64,000 bases of DNA from Ollibium composti (GTDB taxonomy: Bacteria; Pseudomonadota; Alphaproteobacteria; Rhizobiales; Rhizobiaceae), in contig NZ_SSNY01000003.1 in assembly GCF_004801285.1 (NCBI RefSeq), forward strand, positions 310,001 to 374,000, given 5' to 3'. The notes under the pieces are model-generated. The model saw nothing but the letters and a program-made list of their open reading frames with translations. It searched no databases and had not been told where the DNA came from. The translations under genes and the position numbers were made by a program. Positions 44,181 through 58,535 of this stretch are shown here, piece by piece (position 1 is the first letter of the stretch; each line of letters opens with the position of its first letter).

Positions 44181-45314
44181 ATGGCGGCAGGAATGGTCGT
44201 TTCGCATTTCCTTCATTGGATCGACACCGCAAGGGTGGCCGAACGCGCCGCTGCCGCCACGGCGCTCGCCAGGGCCTATGTCAACGCCGAGCTGCCGTTC
44301 GAGGATCGCTGCGCTGCCGAGGCGGCGCTGACGCTGCTGCTGGACGATGCCTCCTCCAAGGTGCGGCAGGCGCTGGCCGAGGTGCTGTCGACCAGCCACC
44401 ACGCTCCGGTGCAGATCGTGGCGGCACTTGCCGCCGACCAGCCGGAAGTGGCCGGTCCGGTTCTGGCACGCTCGCCGTTGCTGACCGATTCCGACCTCAT
44501 CGACCGCGTGGCAGGCGGCGCGCCGGCGACGCACAGGCTGATCGCCGATCGGCCGATGCTGTCCATGGCCGTCTCCGCAGCGCTTGCCGAAATCGCCGGC
44601 CCGGAGGCCTGCGTCATCCTGGTTGCCAATTCCGGCGCCGAGATCGCCTCGCTGAGCTTCCGGCGCATGGCGGAGCGCCACGGTCATGTGGCGCTGCTGC
44701 GCGAAGCCCTGATCGGTGATCCGCGCCTGCCGGCCGATTGCCGCCACATGCTTTTGACCAAGCTCGGCGAAGCGCTGACGGGCTCGCCGCTGGTGCTGGC
44801 GCTGATGGGTCGGGCGCGGGCCGACCGGGTCATGCGCGACGCCTGCGTGAAGGCATCCGTCACCCTGATCGAGAACACGCGCGCCGGCGAGCATCCGGCC
44901 CTCATCGAACATCTTCGCCTGCGCGGCGACCTCACGGCCTCTTTCCTCATCCGCACGGTGGCGCACGGCAAGATCGATTTCTTCGGTTCTGCGCTGATGG
45001 CGCTGACCGGCCATTCCGGCGAGCGGGTGCGCTCGCTGCTGGCCGGCGGCCACGACACGGCTCTGCTGGCGCTGTTTGGTGCCGCCGGGCTCGCCCGGTC
45101 GACGCATACCATCATCTTGCGTGCGCTGAAGGTGTGGCGCGAGGTGGCCAACGGCCGCCGCGTCGCCGGCGTGCAGGAAGTCAGCTGGCTGATGCTGAAG
45201 GAACTCGGCGGGCAGGCCGCCGAGGGCGACCTCGCTATGCTGGTCAAGTCGATCCATCTAGACGCATTGAGGCAGAACGCCCGCGGCCACGCACTGGCGA
45301 TTGCCGCCGCCTGA
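44181..45314 (+). CDS. DUF2336-family protein
   Basis: The 377-residue, mostly helical protein fits the alphaproteobacterial DUF2336 family: repeated HEAT-like helical pairs (AEAALTLLLDDASSKVRQAL) and LLREALIGDPRLPADCRHMLL. No signal peptide or catalytic motif is seen. Function is unknown; the fold suggests protein binding. It is divergent from maoC and its stop is 6 bp from the convergent FUSC gene end. Confidence 0.85.
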   Translation: MAAGMVVSHFLHWIDTARVAERAAAATALARAYVNAELPFEDRCAAEAALTLLLDDASSKVRQALAEVLSTSHHAPVQIVAALAADQPEVAGPVLARSPLLTDSDLIDRVAGGAPATHRLIADRPMLSMAVSAALAEIAGPEACVILVANSGAEIASLSFRRMAERHGHVALLREALIGDPRLPADCRHMLLTKLGEALTGSPLVLALMGRARADRVMRDACVKASVTLIENTRAGEHPALIEHLRLRGDLTASFLIRTVAHGKIDFFGSALMALTGHSGERVRSLLAGGHDTALLALFGAAGLARSTHTIILRALKVWREVANGRRVAGVQEVSWLMLKELGGQAAEGDLAMLVKSIHLDALRQNARGHALAIAAA

Positions 45315-45319
45315 GCACC

Positions 45320-47368
45320 TCATTTCGCCCGGAAGAAGGCCGGGTGGTCCTCTATGGCCGCCGCGATGACACGTAGCGAGGCGCCCGCGTGAAGCGACGT
45401 CGCCTGGCCATCGGTCGCGATGGCGTCGGCCCTTGCCCGCATATTGTCCGCCGTCACCGAAGGCTTGCCGGCTCCGGGCCGCACCAGCAATTCGCGCGCG
45501 AAGAGTTTTAGGAAGTCGCCGATTGCGCCCTCCGCTTCCCGCGTCAGGCTATGGGCCGGCAGCAGGGCGCGCAGCCTGAGCAGTTCCAGCCCGACGGCGA
45601 CAGCCGCGATGCTGCCCCCGAACAGCGCCTCGCCTTTCCGGCCGGCCCGGGCGGCCAGCGGCAGCAGCTGGTTGATCCGGTCGTAGGCGAGGCTTTCGAA
45701 CGCCGAGCGGCGCGGCGCGCGTTCGTGCAGGCACAGCCGCACCAGATCCTCGCGCATCGCCTGAACGATCCGGCCGACGGCGGCGGCGGGGTCCACCGGC
45801 AGCACGACGAGATAGACGCCGATGGCCAGCAGTTCGCCGATGAGGATCGACAGCGAGCCGGCGCCGAAGACGGTGGGGTTGTAGACCATCGTCTGGTGCG
45901 GGCTGAGGAAGGCGAGGAAGTTGATGGCGAAGGCGGTGGCGACGCCGACGGTGCGGGGATTGGCCATGGCCAGCGCCGCCGGAATGAGGATCGGTACGAC
46001 GAAGACCATGAACCAGCCGAAGCCAGGCAGGGCAGGCAGGACGAGCTGGCCGACGACGAAGGCGAAGGGCAGGGCGTAGAGCGTACCCTTGAAGAAGCCC
46101 CAGGCGACCTGCACCGGATCGGGGCGCGGCGCGAACAGGCTGGACACCACGGCGATGATGATGACGACGCCTTCCAGTTCGGACCAGCGCGTCGCGATCC
46201 AGAAGGCTGCGACCAGCATGGTGGCGATGGTGGCACGCACGGCGTTGCGCCAGGCGCCGTGATGGTCGCGGTGGATGACCAGTGCCGGCTGGCGGCGGTC
46301 GCGCGTGCGCCGCGACGGCGGCCGACGCAGCGCATCCAGCCCGAGCAGAACCTCGCGCAGCGCTTCGGCGAATTCACCGGCGATGGTGAGCCGCGAGACG
46401 GTGCCGATGCGGTCGGCGCCTTCCGCGCCGCCGGCCGCTGGCACCTTACGCGCCTCGTCGGCGATCGCCGTCAGCCGCTCGATCCACGGGCGGGTATCGT
46501 CCAGCGGGCTGGCCGCCAGTTCGACCAGCAATGCCCGAAGGCGCTCGCGCACCGGCATCAACGCCACGTTTCCGGGCGCCGAATGGGCGCGCAGCATGCG
46601 CGCCGCCGACAGGGCGGACAGAAGGTGTCCGATGGTGCGCCGGACCGGATGAGCCCGCGTCGCCTGGCTTGGCGCCTCCAGCCGCGCATAGGCGCGCATT
46701 TCGCCGAGAGCCCCGGCATCGGCGACCAGCTTGCGGTAAAGCGCTTCCAGCTTCGCATCATCGACCGCGCCGAAGGCGTTGGCGCCGTAGGTTGCGAGAT
46801 CGTTGACGCAGCGCTTGAGCCGCGCGCCCATGGCGTCGCCGGCAAGCTGGGGCAGGATCAGCCGGCTGGTCACCGCCGCGCAGACGATGCCGATGACGAT
46901 TTCAGCGCAGCGGGCGGTGGCGAGCTCGGTCAGCAGATGCGTTTCGCCGAAGGCCGGCAGGGCGATGATCGTGGCGGTGTAGCCGGCAAGGGCCGCGCCA
47001 TAGGCTTCCGGATTGCGCAGCAGCGAGGAGACGAAGGTGCAGACGCCGATCCAGAGCGACAGCACCGCCACGAACAGCCACGGGTTGGCGCCGAACAGCC
47101 AGGTCAGCGCGATCGCGGCGGTGGCGCCGGCGAGTGTTCCGGCCAGCCGGTAGAACCCCTTGGCCAGCACCATGCCGGCGACGGGTTGGGCGACGATGAA
47201 GACCGTCATCATCGCCCATTGCGGTTCGCCGATGTTCAGCGCGTAGGCGATGAGAAGCGCGATCAGCCCGGCGGAGACGGTGCGCAGCGCGAAAATCCAG
47301 TCCGAACGGGTGGGGCGCGGCACGCGGCCGAGCCAATCGCCGATGACGCCTGCCGGCCACGCATTCAC
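45320..47368 (-). CDS. FUSC-family inner-membrane transporter
   Basis: The 682-residue protein has two hydrophobic blocks (about 25-180 and 370-520), each of about six membrane segments, separated by a cytoplasmic helical region, and ends with a further helical domain. This is the layout of fusaric-acid-resistance/aromatic-acid exporters (AaeB-like). No partner adaptor is beside it; it lies 43 bp downstream of parE. Substrate is unknown. Confidence 0.9.
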   Translation of the reverse strand: MNAWPAGVIGDWLGRVPRPTRSDWIFALRTVSAGLIALLIAYALNIGEPQWAMMTVFIVAQPVAGMVLAKGFYRLAGTLAGATAAIALTWLFGANPWLFVAVLSLWIGVCTFVSSLLRNPEAYGAALAGYTATIIALPAFGETHLLTELATARCAEIVIGIVCAAVTSRLILPQLAGDAMGARLKRCVNDLATYGANAFGAVDDAKLEALYRKLVADAGALGEMRAYARLEAPSQATRAHPVRRTIGHLLSALSAARMLRAHSAPGNVALMPVRERLRALLVELAASPLDDTRPWIERLTAIADEARKVPAAGGAEGADRIGTVSRLTIAGEFAEALREVLLGLDALRRPPSRRTRDRRQPALVIHRDHHGAWRNAVRATIATMLVAAFWIATRWSELEGVVIIIAVVSSLFAPRPDPVQVAWGFFKGTLYALPFAFVVGQLVLPALPGFGWFMVFVVPILIPAALAMANPRTVGVATAFAINFLAFLSPHQTMVYNPTVFGAGSLSILIGELLAIGVYLVVLPVDPAAAVGRIVQAMREDLVRLCLHERAPRRSAFESLAYDRINQLLPLAARAGRKGEALFGGSIAAVAVGLELLRLRALLPAHSLTREAEGAIGDFLKLFARELLVRPGAGKPSVTADNMRARADAIATDGQATSLHAGASLRVIAAAIEDHPAFFRAK

Positions 47369-47411
47369 CGCTCCACCTCCGCGTTCGGCAGGCAGGCTGG
47401 ACGCACCCGGC

Positions 47412-49472
<2,061 letters not shown>

Positions 49473-49514
49473 GCGGGAGGCGAGGTCCGATGTTGCGAAT
49501 CACAGATGATATTG

Positions 49515-49531
49515 CCACGCTTTCAGCGTGG
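49515..49531. other. Short hairpin in the parE leader region
   Basis: A perfect 7-bp stem (ccacgct/agcgtgg, loop ttc) lies 43 bp upstream of the parE start. Its role is unknown. Confidence 0.4.
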
Positions 49532-49691
49532 AGGCACGGAAGTTCGCGTTCCGTTCGCGCGGTCCATCCTGCAATGCCGATGCTTCGCCGCAGGTATGGA
49601 ACTGCAATATCCTGCGGGAAAATGCAAATTTGAATGAAGTGCGGTAATCGTCTGCAAAGCATTCTCCTGTAGGGCTGACGCTGATCAGCGC

Positions 49692-49700
49692 GGGGGAGGT
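49692..49700 (+). promoter_or_regulatory. Strong Shine-Dalgarno pointing to a CTG start
   Basis: The sequence gggggaggt ends five bases before an in-frame CTG (49706) but 23 bases before the first ATG (49724). The spacing favours initiation at CTG, giving an N-terminus of the type (M)PDFTSMLLAVGFSG. Confidence 0.55.
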
Positions 49701-49705
49701 CGAAA

Positions 49706-50854
49706 CTGCCGGATTTCACATCGATGCTGCTGGCTGTCGGCTTCTCGGGCGTTTGCCTGAGCGCGACCCTGCTCGGAGTCTGGACCTCGACCCGCCGGGA
49801 CAGCTTCCTGCTGACCTGGGCCTTTGGCGTCCTGCTTCTGGTCGGCCATGTGCTCGTCTACTGGAATTACGTGCAGGCCCCGTCGCTTCCGCTGCTGGCG
49901 GGCTTCGTGGCCTTCCTGGCCGCCGGCCTTGCTTTTCTTTACGGAGCAGCCCGGCAATTCTGTTCGGGGCAGTCGCCGTTGCGCTCGTCGCTGCTAGCCG
50001 GTCTCACGGTCTTCGCCCTTGAAGTTCCCTTGCTGCTGGCCGGCTATGACGGCGCGGCCATGATGGTGGAGAATTTCGGCGCGCTTACCGTGCTGGGTCT
50101 GACCGCATGGGTTTATTTCCGGCATCGGTCTGATGCACCGATCCCCATGGTCGCGCTCGCGGCGATGTACATGGCCTGCGCCGTTTCGTTCGGATTGTGC
50201 GGACTGATGCTTGTGCTGAATGGTCGATGGACCATCGGCCACGCACCGCAGAACTGGGCCGAGGACCTGAGCATCATGGTGGCGGTGGCCAGCATGACCG
50301 GCATCGGCGCGCTCTCGCTGGCGCTCAACCAGGCGCGCAACGCCGCGCGCCACCGCGCCGCGTCGCTGCGCGACCCGCTGACGGGCGCGATGAACCGCCG
50401 GGCGCTTTTCTCCCGCCACGGCGAGCGGTCCTTTGGCGCCTATATGGCGATCGCCATGTTCGACCTCGATCACTTCAAGCGCATCAACGACACCCACGGC
50501 CATGCCACGGGCGACCGTGTGCTGTTCAGCTTTGCGGAAGTCGCGAGGCGCCATTCGAGGACGAACGACGATCTGATCAGGCTCGGCGGCGAGGAATTCG
50601 CGCTGGTCATGCCGCGCATCACGGAAGAACAGGCGCAGGCGCTGGTGCGCCTCATCTCCGAGGACTTCGCGGCCACGGCGATGACGACCGATCTCGGACC
50701 GCTGTCCTGCACGGTCAGCGCCGGCATCGGCTTCGGCCATGCCGAAGGGGCGAGGCTTGAGGAAGTGCTGCACAAGGCCGACGCCGCGCTCTATGCGGCC
50801 AAGCGCAACGGCCGCAACCGCATCGAATACAAGAACTGGCGCCTCGTCGGCTGA
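49706..50854 (+). CDS. Membrane-bound GGDEF diguanylate cyclase
   Basis: The protein (376 residues from the ATG at 49724, 382 if the CTG at 49706 is used) has about six membrane segments in the first 200 residues and a C-terminal GGDEF domain. The active site reads GGEEF (G288 from the ATG) and an I-site RTND lies five residues before it, so a functional, product-inhibited diguanylate cyclase is predicted. c-di-GMP commonly controls adhesion and motility. It is convergent with gcvP across a strong terminator. Confidence 0.92.
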   Translation: MPDFTSMLLAVGFSGVCLSATLLGVWTSTRRDSFLLTWAFGVLLLVGHVLVYWNYVQAPSLPLLAGFVAFLAAGLAFLYGAARQFCSGQSPLRSSLLAGLTVFALEVPLLLAGYDGAAMMVENFGALTVLGLTAWVYFRHRSDAPIPMVALAAMYMACAVSFGLCGLMLVLNGRWTIGHAPQNWAEDLSIMVAVASMTGIGALSLALNQARNAARHRAASLRDPLTGAMNRRALFSRHGERSFGAYMAIAMFDLDHFKRINDTHGHATGDRVLFSFAEVARRHSRTNDDLIRLGGEEFALVMPRITEEQAQALVRLISEDFAATAMTTDLGPLSCTVSAGIGFGHAEGARLEEVLHKADAALYAAKRNGRNRIEYKNWRLVG

Positions 50855-50875
50855 ACCGGTTGCAACGATCCCGGA

Positions 50876-50915
50876 AAAGCATCAGGCCGGCGTCGCCGCC
50901 GGCCTGATGTGAAAA
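50876..50915. terminator. Terminator between GGDEF gene and gcvP
   Basis: A perfect 13-bp stem (catcaggccggcg/cgccggcctgatg, loop tcgc) lies between the convergent genes. On the minus strand it is followed by cttttcc, so it mainly serves the gcv operon; on the plus strand no T-run follows. Confidence 0.85.
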
Positions 50916-53726
<2,811 letters not shown>

Positions 53727-53738
53727 CTCATCCACCTG

Positions 53739-54107
53739 TCAGCCGATATGGGCCTGATAGCCGGCCTCGTCCAGAAGCCCGGCAAGCTGGCTTTCGTCGG
53801 CCAGCTTCATCTTCCACAGCCAGCCGTCGCCGGTTGGCGCGGAATTGACCAGCGCCGGGTCGGCCGACAGCGCCTCGTTGGCCGCGGTGATCTCGCCGTC
53901 GACCGGCGCGTAGACGTCCGAGGCCGCCTTGACGGACTCGACGACGACTGCGGTGTCGCCCTTGGAGAGCGTCTTGCCGACTTCCGGCAATTCGACGAAG
54001 ACGAGGTCGCCGAGCTGCTCCTGCGCGTAGTCGGTGATGCCGACGGTGGCGATGCCGCCCTCGACGCTCAACCATTCGTGGTCGGTGGTGAAATAGGTCT
54101 TGGCCAT
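53739..54107 (-). CDS. gcvH: Glycine cleavage system H protein
   Basis: The 122-residue lipoyl carrier has the lipoylation lysine in [14 protein letters not shown] (K60) and the family core [17 protein letters not shown]. It shuttles the aminomethyl group between GcvP and GcvT. It lies 5 bp after gcvT. Confidence 0.97.
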   Translation of the reverse strand: MAKTYFTTDHEWLSVEGGIATVGITDYAQEQLGDLVFVELPEVGKTLSKGDTAVVVESVKAASDVYAPVDGEITAANEALSADPALVNSAPTGDGWLWKMKLADESQLAGLLDEAGYQAHIG

Positions 54108-54112
54108 CGGAA

Positions 54113-55216
54113 TCATCCTTTGTGGTAGCGATGGGGTGAAAAGGGCAGGGCGGCGACGTCGACGGGAACCTTCGTCCCGCGCACGTCGGCGAACAGTTTG
54201 GTGCCGGCCTTGGCCAGCGGGGTAGATACGTAGCCCATGGCGACCGGGTGGCCGACCGAGGGGCCGAAGCCGCCGGAAGTCACCTCGCCGGCGGGGTTGC
54301 CGTCGGCGTCGGTGAGCTTCGTGCCGGCGCGCACCGGCTGGCGGCCTTCCGGCTTGAGGCCGACGCGCTTCGTCGCCGGGCCTTTTTCGAGGATGGCGCG
54401 CAGCGCGTCCGCGCCGACGAAAGTGCCGGACGCGCGGAGCTCCTTCGGGATCGCCCACATCAGCGCAGCACTTGCCGGGTCGGTCTCGGGCGAAAGGTCC
54501 TGCCCGTGCAGGCAGAGGCCGGCTTCCAGCCGCAGGCTGTCGCGCGCGGCAAGGCCGATCCACTGGACGCGCTCGTCGCCGGTGAGTTTTGCCAGCAGAT
54601 CGCGAGCGTCGTTCTCGGGCAGGCCGATCTCGAAACCGTCCTCGCCGGTATAGCCCGACCGGCTCATGAACCAGTTCGCGCGCGGCTCGACGCCGTGCAT
54701 GAAAGTCAGGGCATCGACGTCGAGGCCGGCGGCGCGCAGCACCTCGGCCGCTTCAGGCCCCTGTACTGCCAGGAAAACCCGGTCGAGCGGTTTCACTTCG
54801 GCATCGAAATCCTTGGCGAAGCCCTTGAGGTGTGCTTCGTCGGCGGCGGCGTTGCCGGCATTGGCCACGACCATAAAGCGCTCGGCGCCCAGCCGCGTGA
54901 CGATCAGGTCGTCGCGGATGCCCGCTTGGTCGTTGAGGAAGAAAGTCAGCTTCGATTGCGACTGTTCGAGCGCGCCGGCATCGATCGGGCAGGCACGGTT
55001 GATGAGTGCCGCCGCGCCCGGTCCCGTCACCAGGAACAGCTTCATGTGCGAGATGTCAAACAGGCCGACATGATCGCGGCAATGCTGGTGCTCCTTCATG
55101 ACGCCGGCCGGATAGGTGAGCGGCATTGACCAGCCGGCGAACCCGCCGAACCTGGCGCCCGCGGCCTTGTGCACATCTTCGAGAGGAAGGGTCTTTAAGT
55201 GTTCATCGCCCGCCAT
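54113..55216 (-). CDS. gcvT: Aminomethyltransferase, T protein
   Basis: The 367-residue protein releases ammonia and passes the methylene group to tetrahydrofolate. Family blocks: [22 protein letters not shown] and [16 protein letters not shown]. It is the first gene of gcvT-gcvH-gcvP, with GGAGG before the ATG and the glycine riboswitch upstream. Confidence 0.96.
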   Translation of the reverse strand: MAGDEHLKTLPLEDVHKAAGARFGGFAGWSMPLTYPAGVMKEHQHCRDHVGLFDISHMKLFLVTGPGAAALINRACPIDAGALEQSQSKLTFFLNDQAGIRDDLIVTRLGAERFMVVANAGNAAADEAHLKGFAKDFDAEVKPLDRVFLAVQGPEAAEVLRAAGLDVDALTFMHGVEPRANWFMSRSGYTGEDGFEIGLPENDARDLLAKLTGDERVQWIGLAARDSLRLEAGLCLHGQDLSPETDPASAALMWAIPKELRASGTFVGADALRAILEKGPATKRVGLKPEGRQPVRAGTKLTDADGNPAGEVTSGGFGPSVGHPVAMGYVSTPLAKAGTKLFADVRGTKVPVDVAALPFSPHRYHKG

Positions 55217-55264
55217 GAGGCCTCCAGATCAGAACAGCACGCATCGACCGCTTGCGCGGCCCGT

Positions 55265-55449
55265 TCGTGCCCCTCTGTCTGAAGCCTGAGAGACTCGGCG
55301 CCCCGGAACTCTGTCGGGGAGCCTTACACCTTCGGCGCGGGGCGGAACCCCCGACTTTCCAGAGCGTCTTTCCCGTCTACGGTTCTTTTGCCTGAGAGAT
55401 TTCGGGCGATTTCCCCTTCGGCGGCAGCTTTCGCTGCTCTCTCCCGCAA
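55265..55449 (-). promoter_or_regulatory. Tandem glycine riboswitch
   Basis: On the minus strand, two aptamers follow one another. Aptamer I (about 55449-55379) has GGGAGAGAGC, GCCGCCGAAGGGG and ATCTCTCAGGCAAAAG; aptamer II (about 55378-55265) has GCGCCGAAGGTGTAAGG and GTCTCTCAGGCTTCAGACAG. These are the glycine-aptamer conserved blocks. It lies 49 bp before gcvT and should switch the operon on when glycine is abundant. Confidence 0.95.
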
Positions 55450-55550
55450 ACGGTAGGAGCCCAAAAGGCCCCGGACGAGTCATCCATAGCCCATGGGCGA
55501 CACATTGTCACCTCTCGGCGACACAGGAAAATTCCGAGCCGACAAGCGGC

Positions 55551-55940
55551 CTATTCGGCCGGAGATTGGGCGAGCCTGTCGAGCCGGCCTTCGATGCGGC
55601 CGATGAGCAGGCCGGTTTCCGCATGCAACTGTTTCAGCTTGGCCAGTTGCTCGCCGACCAGCTTCATGGCCGTTTCTTCTTCGGGATCGGCGGGAGCCGT
55701 TCCCACGCCGTGCAGCAGCCAGGACAGGCTGACGCTCAGGATGCCCGATAATTTGTCCATGCGCAGCGCGCTGGGTTGGGAGCGATCACACTCCCAGGCG
55801 TTGATCGTCGAGGATTTCACCCCTAGCCGCCAGGCGACATCCTTGGTGGAGAGGCCGGTGGCCGCGCGTGCCCGCGAAAGCCGGCCGCCGAACGTGTCGA
55901 GATCCTGTTCCCGTTCAAAAATAGTCGTGGTGTCGGACAC
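55551..55940 (-). CDS. XRE-family transcriptional regulator
   Basis: The 129-residue protein has a helix-turn-helix of the Cro/CI type (LSTKDVAWRLGVKSSTINAWE, about 30-50) and a C-terminal helical tail. The GTG at 55940 (VSDTTTIF) is chosen because ggaggtg lies just upstream; an ATG at 56012 would add 24 unlikely residues. It lies between the gcv riboswitch and the molybdoenzyme operon; its targets are unknown. Confidence 0.88.
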   Translation of the reverse strand: MSDTTTIFEREQDLDTFGGRLSRARAATGLSTKDVAWRLGVKSSTINAWECDRSQPSALRMDKLSGILSVSLSWLLHGVGTAPADPEEETAMKLVGEQLAKLKQLHAETGLLIGRIEGRLDRLAQSPAE

Positions 55941-56097
55941 CCGAAACACCTCCTTGTTTGCTGTTTGAGGGAAGACGCTGGCCCTCACGGCCGACCGACA
56001 AAGCATGACCATGCAGCCGGCAATCGCAAGGCACGATTACGGATTTGTTCATAAACTATTGAAAACAAACGAAACTAATTGTGCTGAAAGCAGCAGG

Positions 56098-56886
56098 TCA
56101 GATGCCGCCGTACCAGTCGTAGCCGTAATCCTCCCAATAGCCGCCGCGCCCGCCGCCCATGGCGGCGAAGGAAGACACCAGCTCGATCTTGACCAGGTAT
56201 TTCGGCATCTTGTAGCCGAGCTGGCGCTCGACGCGGGCGCGCAGCGGCGCGCCGTTTTCCACCGGCAGCGGCTTGCCGTTCAGGCCGTATGCCAAGATGG
56301 TCTGCGGATGGCGGGCATCGATCAGGTCGATCGAGCCGTAATATTTGACGTCGCCCGACTGGTTGCGGTCGATCGTGTCGAGGCAGTGGAACACGACGTA
56401 GCGGGCTTGCGGTTTCGCCACCGCCTGATCCAGCACCAGCGACAGCGGCGTGCCGGTCCATTTGGCGATGCAACTCCAGCCTTCGACGCAGTCGTGGCGG
56501 GTGATCTGCGTGCGCGCCGGCATGGCGTGAAGCTGGTCGAGGCTGAGCGACAGTGGCTTTTCCACCAGACCCGTAACCTCCAGCCGCCAGTCGGCGAAAT
56601 TGTTGGAGAGCAGGGCTTTGTAGGTGGCGTCGTCGGGCGCGGTGACGCCGTTCGGCCGCATCGGCTGGCGGATGTCGGCCTCGGAAAACTCCGGCGCCAG
56701 CGCGTCGCGCGTCAGCAGTCGTTGGGCGCGGTGGGTGAGGTCGTTCGCCCCTTCGAGGAAGGAGCGCAGGCCGTCGCCCATGCCGAGATGGCTGTCGAAA
56801 GCGTCGCAGCCGGAAAGCATCAGGCCGGAGGCGCCGAGGCTCGCGGCGGTGAGGAACTTGCGGCGGCTGAGCTGGAATTTCGCCAT
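56098..56886 (-). CDS. Tat-exported molybdopterin oxidoreductase (sulfite-oxidase fold)
   Basis: The 262-residue protein starts with a twin-arginine signal (SRRKFLTAA) and a following LSGC that could be a lipobox. The catalytic molybdenum-ligand Cys is C133 in RHDCVEGWSCIAKWTG, as in the SUOX/MsrP group. It would act in the periplasm. The cytochrome b gene ends 1 bp upstream, so the pair forms a membrane-linked oxidoreductase; whether the substrate is methionine sulfoxide or another is not shown. Confidence 0.9.
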   Translation of the reverse strand: MAKFQLSRRKFLTAASLGASGLMLSGCDAFDSHLGMGDGLRSFLEGANDLTHRAQRLLTRDALAPEFSEADIRQPMRPNGVTAPDDATYKALLSNNFADWRLEVTGLVEKPLSLSLDQLHAMPARTQITRHDCVEGWSCIAKWTGTPLSLVLDQAVAKPQARYVVFHCLDTIDRNQSGDVKYYGSIDLIDARHPQTILAYGLNGKPLPVENGAPLRARVERQLGYKMPKYLVKIELVSSFAAMGGGRGGYWEDYGYDWYGGI

Positions 56887-56887
56887 G

Positions 56888-57754
56888 TCAGGGGCTCCTT
56901 TCGCCGTCGCTGCCGGGCGGGTCGGTGCGATACCAGCCGGTGACGATCGAGCGCAGTTCGTTGATCGGCCCGGCCGCCAGGATCATCAGCATGTGGACGA
57001 TGAAGAACAGCACCAGGAGCACCATCACTGTGAAATGGATGGTGCGCGCCGTCTGCCGCCCGCCGAGCACCTCGTTCAGCCACGGCAGGAGTGAATCCAC
57101 CGACGGCGACATGGCGAGCCCGGTCACGATCACCAGGGGCAGCAGGATGAACAGGACGCCGCCGTAGGCCAGCTTTTGCAGCGCGTTGTACTCGCGCGCA
57201 TGATGGAATTTCAGCCGCAGGTGGGCGGCGATATCGCCGGGCAGGCGCCTGAAATCCTTCATGCGCGGCCACAGGTCGCGGGCGATATGCCCGTTGAGCA
57301 GGCCGGCGACGAGCCACACCAGCAGGGTCGCGCTCAACACCCAGGCGAAAAAGAAGTGGACCACCCGCGCCGTGCCGAGATCGTAATAGGAGGGGATCGT
57401 CGCCCAGGACGGGAAGGCGCGGGCTCGCTCCTGTCCCGGCGGACCGGACCAGCCGAGCACACCGGTGGTGTCGAAGGTGTGTCCGAAAATCCGCGTGAAG
57501 CCGCGCGGTCCGTTTTCGGTGTTCATCGCACCGATCTGGAAAACGGTGTTGTCGTAGCTGAAGCCGGATTCCTGGCCGATATAGAGCTGCGGCCGGGCGT
57601 TGAAGATCTGCAGGCCGGACAGGAGCATGAAGAACAGCGTGAACGCCCAGATCCAATGCGTCAGCCGCGTCCAGCGCGACTGGCGATAGACCAGGGGTCC
57701 CTTCGATGGAGCCTGCTCCACCTGCGGCGATCGATCGTGGACGGCGGCATCCAT
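56888..57754 (-). CDS. Cytochrome b561-type membrane subunit
   Basis: The 288-residue protein has about four membrane segments with heme-ligand-type His in RLTHWIWAF, VVHFFFAWVLS, KFHHAREYN and VLFFIVHML. It would pass electrons between the quinone pool and the adjacent molybdoenzyme. The N-terminus is cytoplasmic and polar. Confidence 0.88.
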   Translation of the reverse strand: MDAAVHDRSPQVEQAPSKGPLVYRQSRWTRLTHWIWAFTLFFMLLSGLQIFNARPQLYIGQESGFSYDNTVFQIGAMNTENGPRGFTRIFGHTFDTTGVLGWSGPPGQERARAFPSWATIPSYYDLGTARVVHFFFAWVLSATLLVWLVAGLLNGHIARDLWPRMKDFRRLPGDIAAHLRLKFHHAREYNALQKLAYGGVLFILLPLVIVTGLAMSPSVDSLLPWLNEVLGGRQTARTIHFTVMVLLVLFFIVHMLMILAAGPINELRSIVTGWYRTDPPGSDGERSP

Positions 57755-57862
57755 GTCGCGAGCCCTTCTGCCGCTCCCATGCGGCGCATGTTTTCATCTA
57801 CCCCAATACGAGGCGACCGAAGCCGATGTTTCGGCTCTTCACGAATTGTTGTTGGCGGTCGC

Positions 57863-58531
57863 TCAGCTGCCGAGGCTGACGGCGAGATTGACGGCCGCCG
57901 CGACGATCACCGTATTGAAGAAGAACGACACCACCGAATGCAGCAGGACGATGCGGCGCATCTGCGTGGTCGAAACCTCCGTATCCGAGGTCTGCGAGGT
58001 CATGCCGACGGTGGTCGAGAAATAAAGGAAGTCCCAGCCTTCCGGCCGTTCCTTGCCGGCGAAGACGAGCCCGCCGACAGGTTTTTTCTTCTTCGAAGAG
58101 CTGTCGGTTTCGTTGTCGTCGATCCAGTAGACATGCGCGTAATGCAGGGCCGTCATGGCATGGATGGTGAACCAGCCGAGCGGAATGGAAAGCAGCGCGA
58201 AGGCGAGTTCCAGCGGATGAAAGCTGCCCTTGCTGTTGATGATCTGGAACAGCGACAAAAGGGCGGCGGCAACGACGCCTGCGGTGAGGGCGAAGATCAG
58301 CAATACCGGCAGGTCGGCGGCGCGCGCTCTTTTGCTCAGATAGTCCGCTGTCAGTTTCGGCATTTCGCGCAGCACCAGCGCGCAATAGACGGCGAAGGCG
58401 ACGTCGGCACCGGCTGGAAAGGCGAGGCGCAGGCTGAAGAAGCCTGCCACCGCCGCAGCGGCGACACCGCAAACGGCGGCCACCACGAATTGGAGATGGC
58501 GCGCGAGGAAGGTGCTTTCGGAACCGGACAT
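57863..58531 (-). CDS. DUF1345 membrane protein
   Basis: The 222-residue protein has about five membrane segments with the family block LREMPKLTADYLSKRARA and FLYFSTTVGMTSQTSD. The start MSGSES at 58531 is chosen; the frame further upstream is antisense-type sequence over the neighbouring gene. Function is unknown. It lies 4 bp downstream of the YaiI-like gene. Confidence 0.85.
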   Translation of the reverse strand: MSGSESTFLARHLQFVVAAVCGVAAAAVAGFFSLRLAFPAGADVAFAVYCALVLREMPKLTADYLSKRARAADLPVLLIFALTAGVVAAALLSLFQIINSKGSFHPLELAFALLSIPLGWFTIHAMTALHYAHVYWIDDNETDSSSKKKKPVGGLVFAGKERPEGWDFLYFSTTVGMTSQTSDTEVSTTQMRRIVLLHSVVSFFFNTVIVAAAVNLAVSLGS

Positions 58532-58535
58532 GCCG

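Noticed and set aside
43602..45257. A 551-residue form of the MaoC dehydratase
   Set aside because: The extra 400 residues are antisense to the DUF2336 gene; an ideal ribosome site lies just before the internal ATG at 44054.
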